Positions 1 to 11,693 of a DNA stretch of 64,000 nucleotides are shown piece after piece. Position 1 is the first letter of the stretch. Every line of letters begins with the position of its first letter. The translations under genes and the position numbers were made by a program. The stretch lies in the NCBI GenBank assembly GCA_020226215.1, contig CM035236.1, forward strand, positions 2,237,001 through 2,301,000, in the 5' to 3' direction. Source of the stretch: Sindora glabra. Lineage: Eukaryota; Streptophyta; Magnoliopsida; Fabales; Fabaceae. Below the pieces are notes generated by a model. The model had not been told where the DNA came from. It was given only the letters and a program-made list of their open reading frames with translations, and ran no database searches.

Positions 1-1910
1 TTGAATATTTTATAAAGAATACAAAAATATCTTATTTAGATTTTATTGTTAGAAATAATAATATCAAAATATTTTAATAAAAATATTTAAAATTAATATT
101 ATTTTATTTTTATTAACTAAGAATAATATCAAAATATATAAAATTATGAAAAATATGAGTATAAAGAAAAATATTTCAAGAACGATGGAATTTTTTAATT
201 TTTTTTCACTTTTGCTATTAAATGAAACTTCCATCATTGCGTCGAGTATTATCATTTCAAAGTATACTTCAAAGAATATAATGAACAAATTTTTTTGACC
301 ATTTATTTTTTAATTTCATCCCATCTAATGAAACAGAACGTTAGTAATATTTTATATCTTTCTTATATGTATTTTTTTTGGAGTATTAGAGTTTTCTACG
401 TTAGGTATTATATAAATTCGCGTGTTTTGGTTACTTAATATGTGTTTATTTAATCCGATGGGATTTTTTTATAATAATTTGTATTTGAAATAGGTGATTT
501 AAAAATAAGAATACTTATCTTGTGTTCGAATGAAAAGGAATAAAAGGTAAAGAAAGTAAATAAAATAAAATAAGAGAATAAAAATAATTTTCATTTATTT
601 TACTTGATTGAGTTGATAATAAAATAAAAAATAGATGATTGATAATTTTTTATCTGATTAAATACAAAATCACAAGTTTATTTTTAATAAATTTATCTTT
701 AAAATATCAAATTTATCTTATCAAGTAGAATGAAAATATTTTTTATTTATTTGTTTCTTTTTGGTCCAATAGTATTTTTTCTTTTATTTTTATCCAAATA
801 AAGAAAAATTATATTTTCTTTACTTTTTGAATTTTTTGTCTCTCCCCCTTCATTTGAACTAAACGCAGTTATTTATTCAATTTTTTTGCTAGTATGAATA
901 CCTTACTAAATTATCATAAAAAATGTGTATAACAAACGTTATTCAAAGGTTACAAACAAGGGCTCACAGACCTAGAAATTGACAAAATCTGAAAAGGACA
1001 TATGCGTTTGGTACTTTGGTAGGGCACACTGTCCCTCCAATGCCACTGGTCTGCCGTTCCTAATAGTCTTTGTTTGCTGGTCTGTCTCTCTTATTATTTT
1101 TCTCCTTCTCAGTCAGAGAGATACTCATACTTCCACCATCTCTGCCTGACTAGTACGCACGGCATTAGAGAAAGGCTTGTTTCTAGACATTTTACAGCTA
1201 TCTTTTTCACTCTCGCGAACGCACTTTATTCAAAAAGCTCATATTTTTAAATCATTTTACCTGCTCTCATTTCCCCACTCGCACTCTGTCTTTTCCGTCC
1301 TTGATTCCTCCCCTTCCGTTTCCTGCATTTTCCAGTCAAAACCCTAGATTTCAAATCTAGGGTTTTGTTGTAATGTGTCCAGGCTTGATTAAGGAACTCT
1401 CTGCTTACTAGCTTGAGTTTTCTTGGCTTAATCTTAGCCTCTGATTTTTCCACATTTCCCCCTCAATAAATTTTGTCATGGGTTATTAATAGTGACACTG
1501 TTTGAGCTCTAAAATTGTTTACTGCGTTTGCTCCTACTTTGGCAGACGTATCCCGTCTTTCGTGGCTTCTTAGATTACTCTGGTTAAATAGAACCCTTGC
1601 AATGCCATTCGTTTAGCACACGCTTGAAAAGCTTTGAGCTCGTCAATTGGATATCTCTTGTCACTGGGTTTGAGATCCCCTTTTTATCGTTTCTTTTATA
1701 TTAAAAATTGAAACTTTTTCTCTTTTTGTTTAAGACCATTCAGGACAAATTCTGGCAAGACCCCTGTTTTGGTATTTTCATCTTTATTTGTATTTTGTTT
1801 GCTGGTTTAATTACTAGGTTGGCTGCAGTATACAATTTAATTTGAGTAGGATTTTACCCAAAAAAATAAGTTCTAGAAAGTTGGTGTATTTATCATCAAT
1901 CTGCTAGTAA
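1..1910. other. AT-rich flank and presumed promoter/5' UTR of the AHL gene
   Basis: No coding region is supportable here. Bases 1-1000 are very AT-rich. From about 1000 the base composition becomes more balanced, and pyrimidine-rich stretches at about 1080-1145 and 1260-1330 are what a plant promoter and 5' leader often look like. A 31-bp palindrome sits at 1337-1367 (separate entry). A 5' UTR intron is possible between about 1400 and 1900, but I cannot fix its borders without transcripts. Confidence 0.5.
1337..1367. promoter_or_regulatory. Perfect 15+1+15 inverted repeat carrying two opposed telobox motifs
   Basis: Bases 1337-1351 are the exact reverse complement of 1353-1367, with one base between them. 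Each arm contains AAACCCTA, the plant telobox, which is common near transcription starts of housekeeping and translation genes and is bound by telobox-binding factors. It lies about 550 bp upstream of the AHL start codon, in the presumed promoter or leader. If transcribed it would form a strong hairpin. The regulatory role is inference. Confidence 0.5.
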
Positions 1911-1921
1911 ATGCATGGATG
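1911..1921 (+). promoter_or_regulatory. Three overlapping ATGs in three frames at the AHL start
   Basis: The sequence ATGCATGGATG places ATG at 1911, 1915 and 1919, one in each reading frame. Only the 1915 frame gives the AHL protein. The 1911 frame runs 71 codons and the 1919 frame 75 codons before a stop. The middle ATG has G at +4. None has a purine at -3. The first ATG is therefore an overlapping upstream start that could reduce AHL translation. Confidence 0.45.
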
Positions 1922-4906
1922 GGAGAGAAGCTATGGCATTCTCTGGTGGTTCAGCTTCATATTACATACACAGAGGAGGGGTTGCTGCGTCAGGTTCTGG
2001 AACACAGACTGGTGGATACCAAGCACCACCTGGTTTCAGACCAGTGCCAAACGCGAGCATTCCGACACAGTCAAATGTACGAGGTGGCTCAATGGGTTCT
2101 GCATTTGCAGGCGAGCCGCTGCGTGACAATTTTAGTCATGGCATGAACATGAGTGCCTCTCCTGGAGTGCTTTCGACCGGTGAATCTGTTAAAAAGAAAA
2201 GAGGGAGGCCCCGTAAATACGGTCCCGATGGTGCAGTTTCTTTGGCACTGTCTCCTATGTCTGCCAATGCTAATTCTACCCCAGGTTCAAGCACACCGAT
2301 CCACAAACGGGCTAGAGGGAGGCCGCCTGGAAGTGGAAGGAAGCAACAATTAGCAACTTTGGGTATGAAATTTCTTTGAGAGTTATTATTTATTGATTCT
2401 ATTCCCGCTGTGGTTAACATTTTCTAGATTTCTAGACGCAGTTTAGATATGAAACTTACCTTCAGCAAAACATTTGTTGTCAGTCTGTGCCTTGATTTCA
2501 ATGCAGGAGTTCATAACCATTAAAAAATTTCCTAAATATTTTTCTGCTTTATTCGTTGGCTTTGAATAGTCAGTGAAACAGTTTTCGTTCTCTTATCTAG
2601 CTTCTTTTGATTTTGTTTATCGCTTAATGCTATTTCTAACCTGTAATGCAAGAATCTTCTGGGCATGTAAAGGACTGATTAGACAGAGAATTAATTTGAA
2701 AGAAATATCCATCATGATTTAATGTCTAGCGGTGTACTGACTGCAAAACTTAATCCTTGGACCTTGGTAGTCGACGATGACATTTGTGGATTTCGAAACT
2801 GTGAAAACTGGACTGTTTTTCCACTTTAGCCTTCTTGTTTTAGTGAAACTGTTTCTCTTGTGTTCTTGATAGCCTTAGGTAGGGACTAATAATTTTATAC
2901 TTTTCTACTTAGATTTGGAGATGGGTGGAACTTTGACATTATTATTTATCTCTTCCCAGGTGAATGGATGAACAGTTCAGCAGGAATGGCCTTTGCACCT
3001 CATGTTATCACCATTGGAGCTGGAGAGGTAATTATATACTTCCAGTTTACTGGAGTTAAAAATTTTGATGCACTTTTTTAGTTCCATTATTATTCATTTC
3101 TTTAAAAACCTGGAGTTTAGATGTTGAGGATTTATATGTCTGCAACAGGATACATTTATTTTTAAACAGAAATGTTGTTCTGCTTATAGCAACAAGTGCA
3201 AAATACAATTTACTTAAGATACTGGTCTTGTGGCAGCACAGTCATTGCTGAAAGCAAGAAACAAAAAAGTTGTCATTTGCTCTCCTCTGAAACATTGCTT
3301 TCAGTGAGTTGGGAGAAGTTATGGTCAATAGACATTCAGAGGGCTTTTTCCCATATAACTACCAAGCATCTAAGATGATTAAAGTGTGCTTCATTAATAA
3401 TTTAATGCTAGCTGGGATGATTGATATAATAATTTACCAGTAAAGCCATGATGGCCTTATGAATGGATTAAAGGAAAGGACATTGCTAAATGCACTTATG
3501 GAAGGAATAGTAATGTGAGCAGGGTTCATCAACCATGTATTAATGAAAGAATATGCTCATTCACAAATAAACATGGTTACAGAGTTCATGTGACACTGAT
3601 TCTTTTCCCAATTCCAGTAAACAATTCTAATTTTAACATGATGAAAACTTTTAATCTTTTACTCTACAAGTAACTTAATTGATAGGATTTATTTATTTCA
3701 GGACATTGTAGCAAAGTTATTATTATACTCACAGCAGCGGCCAAGGGCACTCTGCATTTTGTCAGGCACTGGGACAGTTTCCTCAGTTTCTCTGCGTCAG
3801 CCAGCTTCCACCAGTATCAATGGCACATATGAGGTTAAAGCACTAAACCATTCTAGTCCTTTTTTCTCCGTTGCTAGCAATTTTATAAATGAAGTATCTT
3901 TTTCTTTGAAAAGAATTTCTTTTATTGATTTTTCATAATCTGAGTGGTGAAACATGCTTTTGAATCTTGAGAATAGACACCTCATTGATTCTTCATAATC
4001 TGAGTGGTTGCCATGGCTTTAAGCACTTTTCAAGATATTTAAGTTGCATTGCCAAATGTTCTACTTTTTTGGTTGCACCATAGCCGCAAATTGTTATGTA
4101 ACCAAAATGATCCACTGAGTTGATTTCATTTCATTTTAACCTCTCTCTGTTGATTGAAGCTTTCATTTACTCTGGGTACAGCTTTTAAATGCCTAATGTT
4201 GCATTAAGAAACTAATTACCTATGTTTGTGTTAAGAAACTCATTTTGGCTTTTGCAGGGCCGTTTTCAAATATTGTGCTTGTCTGGTTCTTACTTGGTTG
4301 CTGAAGATGGTGGACCCCGGAGTAGAACAGGTGGCGTGAGTGCTTCTCTTTCTAGTCCTGATGGTCAAGTTATTGGTGGCAGTGTTGCTATGCTTACTGC
4401 AGCGAGCCCAGTGCAGGTTTCTTCTTGATTGCCGTGGAACCTAGTACACCATTATCTTCCTGTTAAATCTTTAACTATTCCTTTGGAACCACAAAAAATT
4501 TAGAATTTGATGAATTTGGAATTGAATTCATGGACAAATGGAATTGAATTCCATTTTTTCTTGATGTCTCGAAATGAGGGATTATTCATCCTTACTTGGC
4601 TTCCATATTCGAAACGATGATGAAAACATAGAGATGAGAAGGAAGCCTGTTGCATAATGAGGGATTATTTGCTTGCAGGTAATAGTTTGCAGTTTTGTAT
4701 ATGGAGGCACTAAGACCAAGACTAAGCAACTGGGCACAGCTAAAGATGATAACAGTTCTGAGCCTCAGAGTGGCGATAAACTTGCTAGTCCAGCTGGTGT
4801 TCTGCCTGCCCAAAACTACACCTCGTCTGCAACAGGCATTTGGCCTGGATCACGGTCGGCAGAACTTAAGAGCGCACACACTGGTATTGACTTGACGCGA
4901 GGATGA
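1915..4906 (+). CDS. AT-hook motif nuclear-localized (AHL) protein, two AT-hooks plus PPC domain
   Basis: Nuclear DNA-binding protein of the plant AHL family. Its AT-hooks bind the minor groove of AT-rich DNA, and its PPC/DUF296 domain mediates trimer formation and partner binding. Coding exons are 1915-2362, 2960-3027, 3702-3833, 4258-4416 and 4679-4906. All have GT-AG borders with consistent phase, giving 344 residues. AT-hook 1 is RGRPRKY at residues 96-102, after a KKK basic run. AT-hook 2 is RGRPPGSGRK at 134-143. The PPC domain spans about residue 160 to 288, with the conserved core GRFQIL at 217-222. Two AT-hooks plus an intron-containing PPC match the intron-bearing (clade B, type II) AHLs. 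The N-terminus (MDGREAMAFSGG) is typical of the family and supports the 1915 start. The gene appears intact. No neighbour has a related function. Confidence 0.93.
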
Positions 4907-6502
4907 AAATTTATTCTGGATACATTGCAATTGCATTTCTGTATATATATGTGTTGTATTATATGAACTGAACCTGTGAGCATTGTACCTTTGCTAGCTA
5001 CCTACTTGTTATCCCATTACTATTTTGGTGGGTAACAGGTTTGCTAACATTAACATATGCTGTAAGAAATCATCGACCATTTCAGAGTCAGTTAAATCTT
5101 CGGTGTAATCCAAAAACGTTGGGTAAACTCGGGAGTTTTGGGATCGAAGATTGTTAGATAGGGGAGCTGGAGAGTTCTGGGATCCCACCGATTAAATTTG
5201 ACTTAATCTAACAGTGAAAACACCCCACTTTCTAAGAGGTAAGGGAAGTTGCTTGGAGAATTAACCTGTTGATAACATTTTCAAAGTTCCGGCTGTCTGT
5301 CTAGTTGACTGAACTGGAATATTGGAATTCACCAGTGTTTCAATTTTTGTGCCATTTGTGTTGCATTTTGAATTGTCCTGTGATATTTTTTCCAGCTGGC
5401 TGTAGACAGGCTTCCAGAAACACATGAAATTCATGTTTCATGCCATGCGCATTCCCGCATGAAGGCAGCTGTTTGTATGTTTAAGCTGCTAAACTAATTG
5501 AGCGCTGCGCTCGTTTCTTGCTGAAGACAGCTATAAATTATTTCAACGTGTTTAATTCCTCAATAAAATTGGGATGATTTTTTTTTCCAGCATAAAGTGA
5601 AAAATTACCTTAGAGCTTTTTAATATATATTCGACGTCGAAGGTCGCAGACAGCGTCCCACCTTTATATTGAAAAAAAAAAACGTGAAGAACATGTGTTA
5701 CTTTTAAATAAGCGTGTCGGTTTTATGCCCCTTCTTCGCCAACATTTTCCGGTCTCGTTACGGTGGTGCCTGCACTTTTTTGAGTCTCTTTTAATTTTAG
5801 GGTCTATACTCCCAGCCTTGGGATGGTATCCTTCAAAAAGTCCCCAATCTTAAATAGCTTTTGGGACAAAGTAAATTATATTTATCACCTTCAATATTTA
5901 AGTTAATTACATCCGTTTTTCTACTTTACCTCCTTTTAAGAAATAAACAATCGCTTTTTCGTTTTACAAAATAGAAGAGATGAAGCGTTGATCGCCATTT
6001 TCAGTCTCTCAGACGTGGGTAAGGTCTTTCAGCTAAAATAGTAAAACATAATTATAGAAGGAAACGAGCATTGCTGCGTTTCTGCGTTTCACGGCTTCAA
6101 GACACGTTAGATGCATTCTCTTTTGGCACAAACTGCACAAACGCTTAGTTTTGTCTAACTAGCAAAAGTAGTCTCCAGTCCATAGACTTCCAAGCACTGC
6201 TACCATTTTCTCTCACTATTAAAATTAAAACAAAAATTTCTTACAAGTACATGGCACAATCCAAGTTGAAGTAATTCTCCATGATTTAAAGTTAAAACAA
6301 AAATTTCTCACAAGCAGACAGCACAAGTCTATAAAACAGGGTATACCATGTTTACACTTCCATCAGGGAAAAACTAGTAATTCACAACTCAAGTACATCG
6401 GCATCTTTTTGGCCACAAACTGGACTAACATCTGAAACACAATTTTTTTTATTCATAATAACTAGTACACTACATTTTATTCATTAATGGCAACTTGGTG
6501 AT
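4907..6502. other. Convergent intergenic region: 3' UTR of AHL and 3' UTR of GPX6
   Basis: The AHL (+) and GPX6 (-) genes converge here, so the region should hold both 3' ends. I see no further coding region, RNA gene or mobile element. Poly-A sites cannot be placed with confidence. Confidence 0.5.
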
Positions 6503-8674
6503 TCATGCAGCCTCCAACAGCTTCTTCACATCCTTCTGCAGACATCAAGAGGAAAAAAAACACATCCTGTTAATGTAGAAGTCTTTAGTAAGTTGAGTAT
6601 GTTCATATCTTTGTCGGACAAATTGTTTTACCTCAATGCTGAGAGGTGAAGTTGTTGGCGCATAACGCTCAACAACCTTTCCATCTTTATCAACAAGGAA
6701 CTTAGAGAAGTTCCACTTGATGTCATCCCCAAAGAGCCCACCCTTGCTTGATTTTAGAAACTTGTATAGTGGAGCAGCACTGTCACCGTTTACATCCACC
6801 TACGTTAAAAGGGAACCAAGCAAGATTACCACAAGATCATGAACCCAAGTTGATGAACTTCAGCTTGAATGATTAACACATTCAAGATGGATAAACCATG
6901 ATGTCGGGAATATTATGAATGTAGTAAACTGCTCTAGTACTCCAACAAACAGAGAAATTCATAAATGATAACTAACTCTCTTAGCGGAGAACATTAGGTC
7001 TACCTTTTCTACCATTCGGCTTGACTGCGTGATCAAATCATTCTCAACTTAAATATTTAGCTTCCTACTATAGTAATTACTTGTTGGCACAAGGTAGCCT
7101 CCAGCACAGGCCCAGAACATGCTAATAATCAAGCATTTGTGCCACACAGAAAACACCCAATAATTTTATCCGTATAGCTAATTTCAATATCAACAAAAAT
7201 CATCCAATTAATTAAGAATCTAAGTTAAATCTATGTCTATGATCTATCTATTAAGAACAAGATCACAGGAAGTGAGAATAAGGACAGCTCCTACCTTGTC
7301 AAAAATGGGATATTCGGCTTTAAAGCGAGTACAAGCAAACTCCAGTATCTGTTCATTAGTTCCAGGCTCCTGGGCCCCAAACTGATTACAAGGGAATGCC
7401 AGAATTTCCAGACCTAGAGGAAAGAAAAAGTAGTAGTATAAAGAAAGTGACGCGGCAGAAAGTGGGGGTAAAAACCGCAAAACTCAAAGGGTGGTAAATG
7501 TATACATTGGATAGAATTAATATTAATAACAATGATGATTAACATGCAAAGTACAGACAATAGCAGATAGAAAGAGCTGGGAACAAATTTTTTTGTTAAA
7601 CTCTAGTGCAAGCCTGTTAATAAGCATGAATATAACAAAGGGATAATCGTACCACAACGAACAGAGGAAACAACAACAGGGACAAAGATAGACTTAAATG
7701 GAAGAACATAAGAAACGGTAGCAAAGGCAAGCCAGCAAACCTTGATTTTTGTATTTCTCGTACAGCTGACTCAACTCTGTGTAGTTAGAGTTAGTCAATC
7801 CACTGCAGTGAACACGAAGAATCATTACTTGTTTAAATAATACAACAGAAATAAAGTTCAAAGGCAATCCAGCTCCCTAAGCAGGTATTTCATCTAGATC
7901 CCTTTTAAGTATGAACACGCGCTCCCACCGTTTATCCAGGTTAAGAGCTCGATTTCATATCATAGATTAGCACAATTTACGTTCATTACATTTGGAATCA
8001 TCAAAGGTCTAGCTACATTGTTGAATTCACATGAGCTTCATCAATCACTGGTTCTAAAATAGATAAAGGAGTGAAAAGTTGGTGAGTACCATTGTGAGGC
8101 CACATTGACTATTAGAAGGACCTTTCCTCTGTAATCGCCGAGATTAACGTCATTTCCCCTGGCATCCTGCAAGCAAATGGCAAACAACAAAAATTATATC
8201 TTTAGTTGAGCCCATTTGAAAAATTGTCCAGGATTCTTCTCCTAACAATCTGTCGGAACCTCAGTTGCTTAAAACCCATTCAGGATTTCTGTTGTAAGAA
8301 ATGACAATTTCAACTTCCAAAAACGAAAATTACGAAAAGAAGGGAAATTCAGCGCAAAATGACCGTAAGATTTCAAAGTAGCTTACTTTAACGGTGAAAT
8401 CATGAATTGAGGCAGCGCTAGATTGGCCAGCCATAGTATGATCTGTTCTCAAAGCGAAAGACAGGGGGCTTGAAATCCCGACTGCTATAATCGGAGTGCT
8501 GCGTAAGGAATACTGAGAAGGAAGGAAACGGATTTGCTTGGAATTGGACAAGAGCTTATTTGAAAAGCCAGACAAGCTACGACAGGCGCAGTGAGCAGCG
8601 AATCTCGTATTTCTGCCCAACAAGATACGACTGGAAGAACCCAACATCGAACAAGATAAAAATTGGATAACCAT
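6503..8674 (-). CDS. Thiol-type glutathione peroxidase, GPX6-like, with organellar presequence
   Basis: Reduces hydrogen peroxide and lipid hydroperoxides. Plant members use cysteine instead of selenocysteine and are recycled mainly by thioredoxin. Exons in transcript order are 8674-8387, 8166-8090, 7802-7741, 7413-7295, 6799-6632 and 6535-6503. All junctions keep phase and give 248 residues. The peroxidatic Cys is C122 in NVASQCG. C151 lies in FPCNQFG and C170 in EFACTRF. This 29- and 48-residue spacing is that of plant GPXs, where the third Cys is the resolving one. WNFSKFLVD is the family signature. The first 80 residues are rich in Ser and Arg with few acids, typical of a mitochondrial or plastid presequence. 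A second in-frame Met, M81 (codon 8432-8434), opens the mature domain and could give a 168-residue cytosolic form. The long form resembles Arabidopsis GPX6. Confidence 0.95.
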
Positions 8675-8755
8675 AAACTTATAATTGCGTCGTGACTCCG
8701 CACGCGGCTTGGCTCGTGTCGTGTCGTGTCGTTGTAGTGGGTGGAAAATGCAATT

Positions 8756-8770
8756 CCACGTGTCACGTGG
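8756..8770. promoter_or_regulatory. Palindromic pair of G-boxes (ABRE-type) in the GPX6 promoter
   Basis: CCACGTGTCACGTGG contains two CACGTG cores (8757-8762 and 8764-8769) and is itself a perfect palindrome. It lies 82 bp upstream of the GPX6 start codon. G-boxes of this ACGTG type are bound by bZIP (ABF/AREB) and bHLH factors, and pairs of them often give ABA or light/stress response. A short GTGTC triplet repeat lies at about 8716-8730. The regulatory role is inferred from sequence. Confidence 0.6.
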
Positions 8771-9595
8771 CCGTAAAACTTCAGATTATTTGGCTCAGAC
8801 GTGAAATCGGCATCTCATCTTGACTTTTGAATTATAAGTTTTAAAAATTGTATTTTTCTAAAAACATGAACAATTAGAATTAGAAATAGAAATGTGATTC
8901 GGTGCTCTTTTAAATTTGAGATTTTTTTAATTTTTTTTAGTTTACAACTTATTTTTAAGAATTTTTAATTAGGTTAAATATTTGTAAAAAAAAGTTACAA
9001 TTTTTAATAGGGTCGTCCAACGTTGAACTTCTCGTAGAGCAGCATTGAAGTAAATTTAAAAAATGAAGGTGAGGATGCCTACGTACAAGTATTTCACCTC
9101 CAAATTATGGCGTTTTGAGTTATGTTTAAATACAGTTTTTTATATTTTAAAAAAATTATTTTTGAAAATAACATTTGGAATAAAAATAAGTTTAAAAAAT
9201 AATTAAAATTATTTTTTATTTTTAAATTATATATTTAAAAAAAAAATTTTAAAAATAAATTATAATACAATTTTTTTATTTTAAAAATAAAAAATAAAAA
9301 AATATTTTTAAAAATAGAAAACAAACGCACGAAAATTTCTGGACTCACTTTTCCTCTATCAAAATCAGACTAGGCCGTGAAGCGGAAGTTCTGGCCTGTG
9401 TTGAAGCTCAAACCTTTGAGCTGTCGTTTGTTTTGCCCGGCCTTTCAGGACCCATTTACCCGTTGGTTGTTGGTTGACGGCGTCGTTTTGCAGAAGCGAG
9501 TGTTATTTTATGTTATTTTTATCTTCTTAGGAGTGACTTGAACGAATCAGAGATTGCCTTCAAGTTGTGGGTGAACAAACGGAAGGGAAAGAAAA
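8771..9595. other. Divergent intergenic region between GPX6 and the theta GST
   Basis: Shared upstream region of two divergent antioxidant genes. 8820-9330 is AT-rich and nearly homopolymeric in places (about 9130-9320, long A and T runs). From about 9340 to 9595 the composition is balanced and probably holds the GST promoter and leader. No coding region seen. Confidence 0.5.
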
Positions 9596-11693
9596 ATGAA
9601 GCTGAGGGTGTATGTGGATCGCATGTCCCAGCCATCCCGGGCGGTGCTTATCTTTTGCAAGTAAATCCCTTCTCTCTTTTTCTGGATTACTATTTTGGTG
9701 TGTCATAACTAGATTATCATTTACGGAGAGTTGTTCGAAAACTGATAGAGTAAACGGGATAGAGTTCGAGGAGATCAAAGTGGAACTATTAAAGGGTCAG
9801 CAGTTATCTCCCGAATTCAAAGGTACATACGAGTTTTCTGTTACTTCTCAACTTACTATTCATGGCGGAAAACCGGCATGCTTGTTTATCAGAAAAGTTC
9901 TCATATTTTCATCTTTTGTTCACATTCTTGTTGCTTTTTGTCGCCTTTAGAAATAAACCCTTTCAAGAAAGTCCCTGCTATTGTTGATGGAAGATTTAAG
10001 CTATCTGAGGGGTACTTCCACTTCATCTCTCTTTTTCTCCCGGGTAATAGGATTTATGCTAATAATGTTTGTGGCCTTTTCTTTGGCAGCCATGCAATTC
10101 TTATCTATCTGGCATGTGCCTTTCCAGGAGTTGCAGACCATTGGTTAGTATGTTATCTAATTTCTATCATGGCAAATTTAGTTATATTCTACTTTGTGAA
10201 TTTAAGATCCCTAAATGAGCAGAGGATAATGTGATTTGAAACTGTGGGGTCGGGTGTGGGGTTGGGTTGTGTATGAATTTAAAATACCCTCCTCCTTCTC
10301 TTTGCTTATGACAGTTTTTTCTATATATCCCATCAGGTACCCTGCTGATGTTTCTAGGAGAGCTAAAATCAACTCAGTGTTAGATTGGCATCACCTGAAT
10401 TTACGCAGTGGTGCAGGTGCTTCTTAATTCCTTCTGTGTGTTTGGTTTAAGTGATCTTGTCTTGGTACTCATGTGAAACTTAACTTCATATTAATACTGT
10501 CCTTCCTCAAATGTGAGATATCTGGGGTTAGCAAGCCTTCTTCAAATGCTAAATAACTTTATATTCCCCCTACCCTATGGCTCTCATGGAAATTTGTATT
10601 TGAAGCATCCTTATTTAACTTGAGGAGTCGCAATTCTTCCGAGAGAAAGTTGGAGAAATGTTAACAAACGATTTTTAATGAATTCAATTATTAAACATCT
10701 AGATAACTAGAAAATAAAATTAAGCTTTACAAAATAAGTTTACATACCCTGCTCTGGATTATTTAATTAATGTTAGATGATTATAAATGATCAAACTCCA
10801 AGACCCTGAGGCAGACTGGAAAAATAGAAGGCTTTGCAAAATCTGTTTAATCTCCCTACAAAGTTGTTTGCATTAGCTGGTGCGTAACTGGGCAGTGTTG
10901 TATATTTTGAGGATGATTAATTTTAGCTTCTAAATCATATTGTGCTTGCACATACTCGTGCCTACCAGTAAATTTTTGGAGTATATTCTCTTGAGCAGGG
11001 TTGCGCACTCCTGCACCTTTTGTGTGCCAGTGCAGTTTTCTACTCCCCTCATTTTGTATGACCTGTTCTTTTTGCTCTTGTTATAGCCAAGTATGTTCTG
11101 AATTCTGTACTAGCTCCTCTATTCGGTCGGCCACTGAATCTTCAGGCAGCTGTAGAAGCTGAGAAACTTTTGTCCCTGTCTTTGTCCAAAATAGAGAACA
11201 TTTGGCTGAACGGGAATGGACCGTTTTTGCTTGGTGGCTCTCAACCATCCATAGCAGATCTCAGCCTTGTTTGCGAAGTTATGCAATTGGAGGTATATGT
11301 GGTCATTATGTCATTTACTGTAATGCTGTTATCTCTCTATATTCGGCATGGTTGAGCTAGGAAATGTCTCCTACTGTTTATACTGGCCTAATTAAAACCA
11401 GCTTATATAGAGCAGGGATATGCAGGAAGAATCCTGATTCCCTGCCCTGTAGAATCTGGAGTAATGACATTTTTTTCATTCAGCTTTTACATGAGAAGGA
11501 TCGTAGTCGAATTCTTGGCCCGCACAAGAAAGTTCAGCAATGGATTGAGAACACGCGAAATGCAACAAGACCTCACTTTGATGAAGTTCATAATATCCTC
11601 TATAAGGTCAAAGGGATACTTGTGCGGCAATCAAACCAAGGAGAAAACAAGACTGAATCCAGCACGAAAACTAGACTCGCTTCAAAGATGTAA
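9596..11693 (+). CDS. Theta-class glutathione S-transferase with peroxisomal SKM terminus
   Basis: Conjugates glutathione and has GSH-peroxidase activity in theta GSTs. Exons: 9596-9660, 9749-9822, 9951-10011, 10090-10143, 10337-10416, 11087-11292 and 11484-11693. This seven-exon structure keeps phase and gives 249 residues. The N-terminal thioredoxin-like domain starts MKLRVYVDRMSQPSRAV, with the theta catalytic serine at S11. The C-terminal helical domain holds QPSIADLSLVCEVMQLE. The protein ends in SKM, a plant PTS1 peroxisome signal also found in Arabidopsis GSTT proteins. Oddity: residue 67 is Gly (codon across the 10011/10090 junction, GG+C). The conserved Glu66-Ser67 pair normally holds the glutamyl end of GSH, and the decayed second copy keeps Ser there. 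The gene is otherwise intact and is unit 1 of a tandem duplication. Confidence 0.93.

Noticed and set aside
4222..4428. AHL exon 4 read as a separate small gene
   Set aside because: It is exon 4 with a few intron codons on each side; splice borders at 4258 and 4416 place it in the AHL gene.
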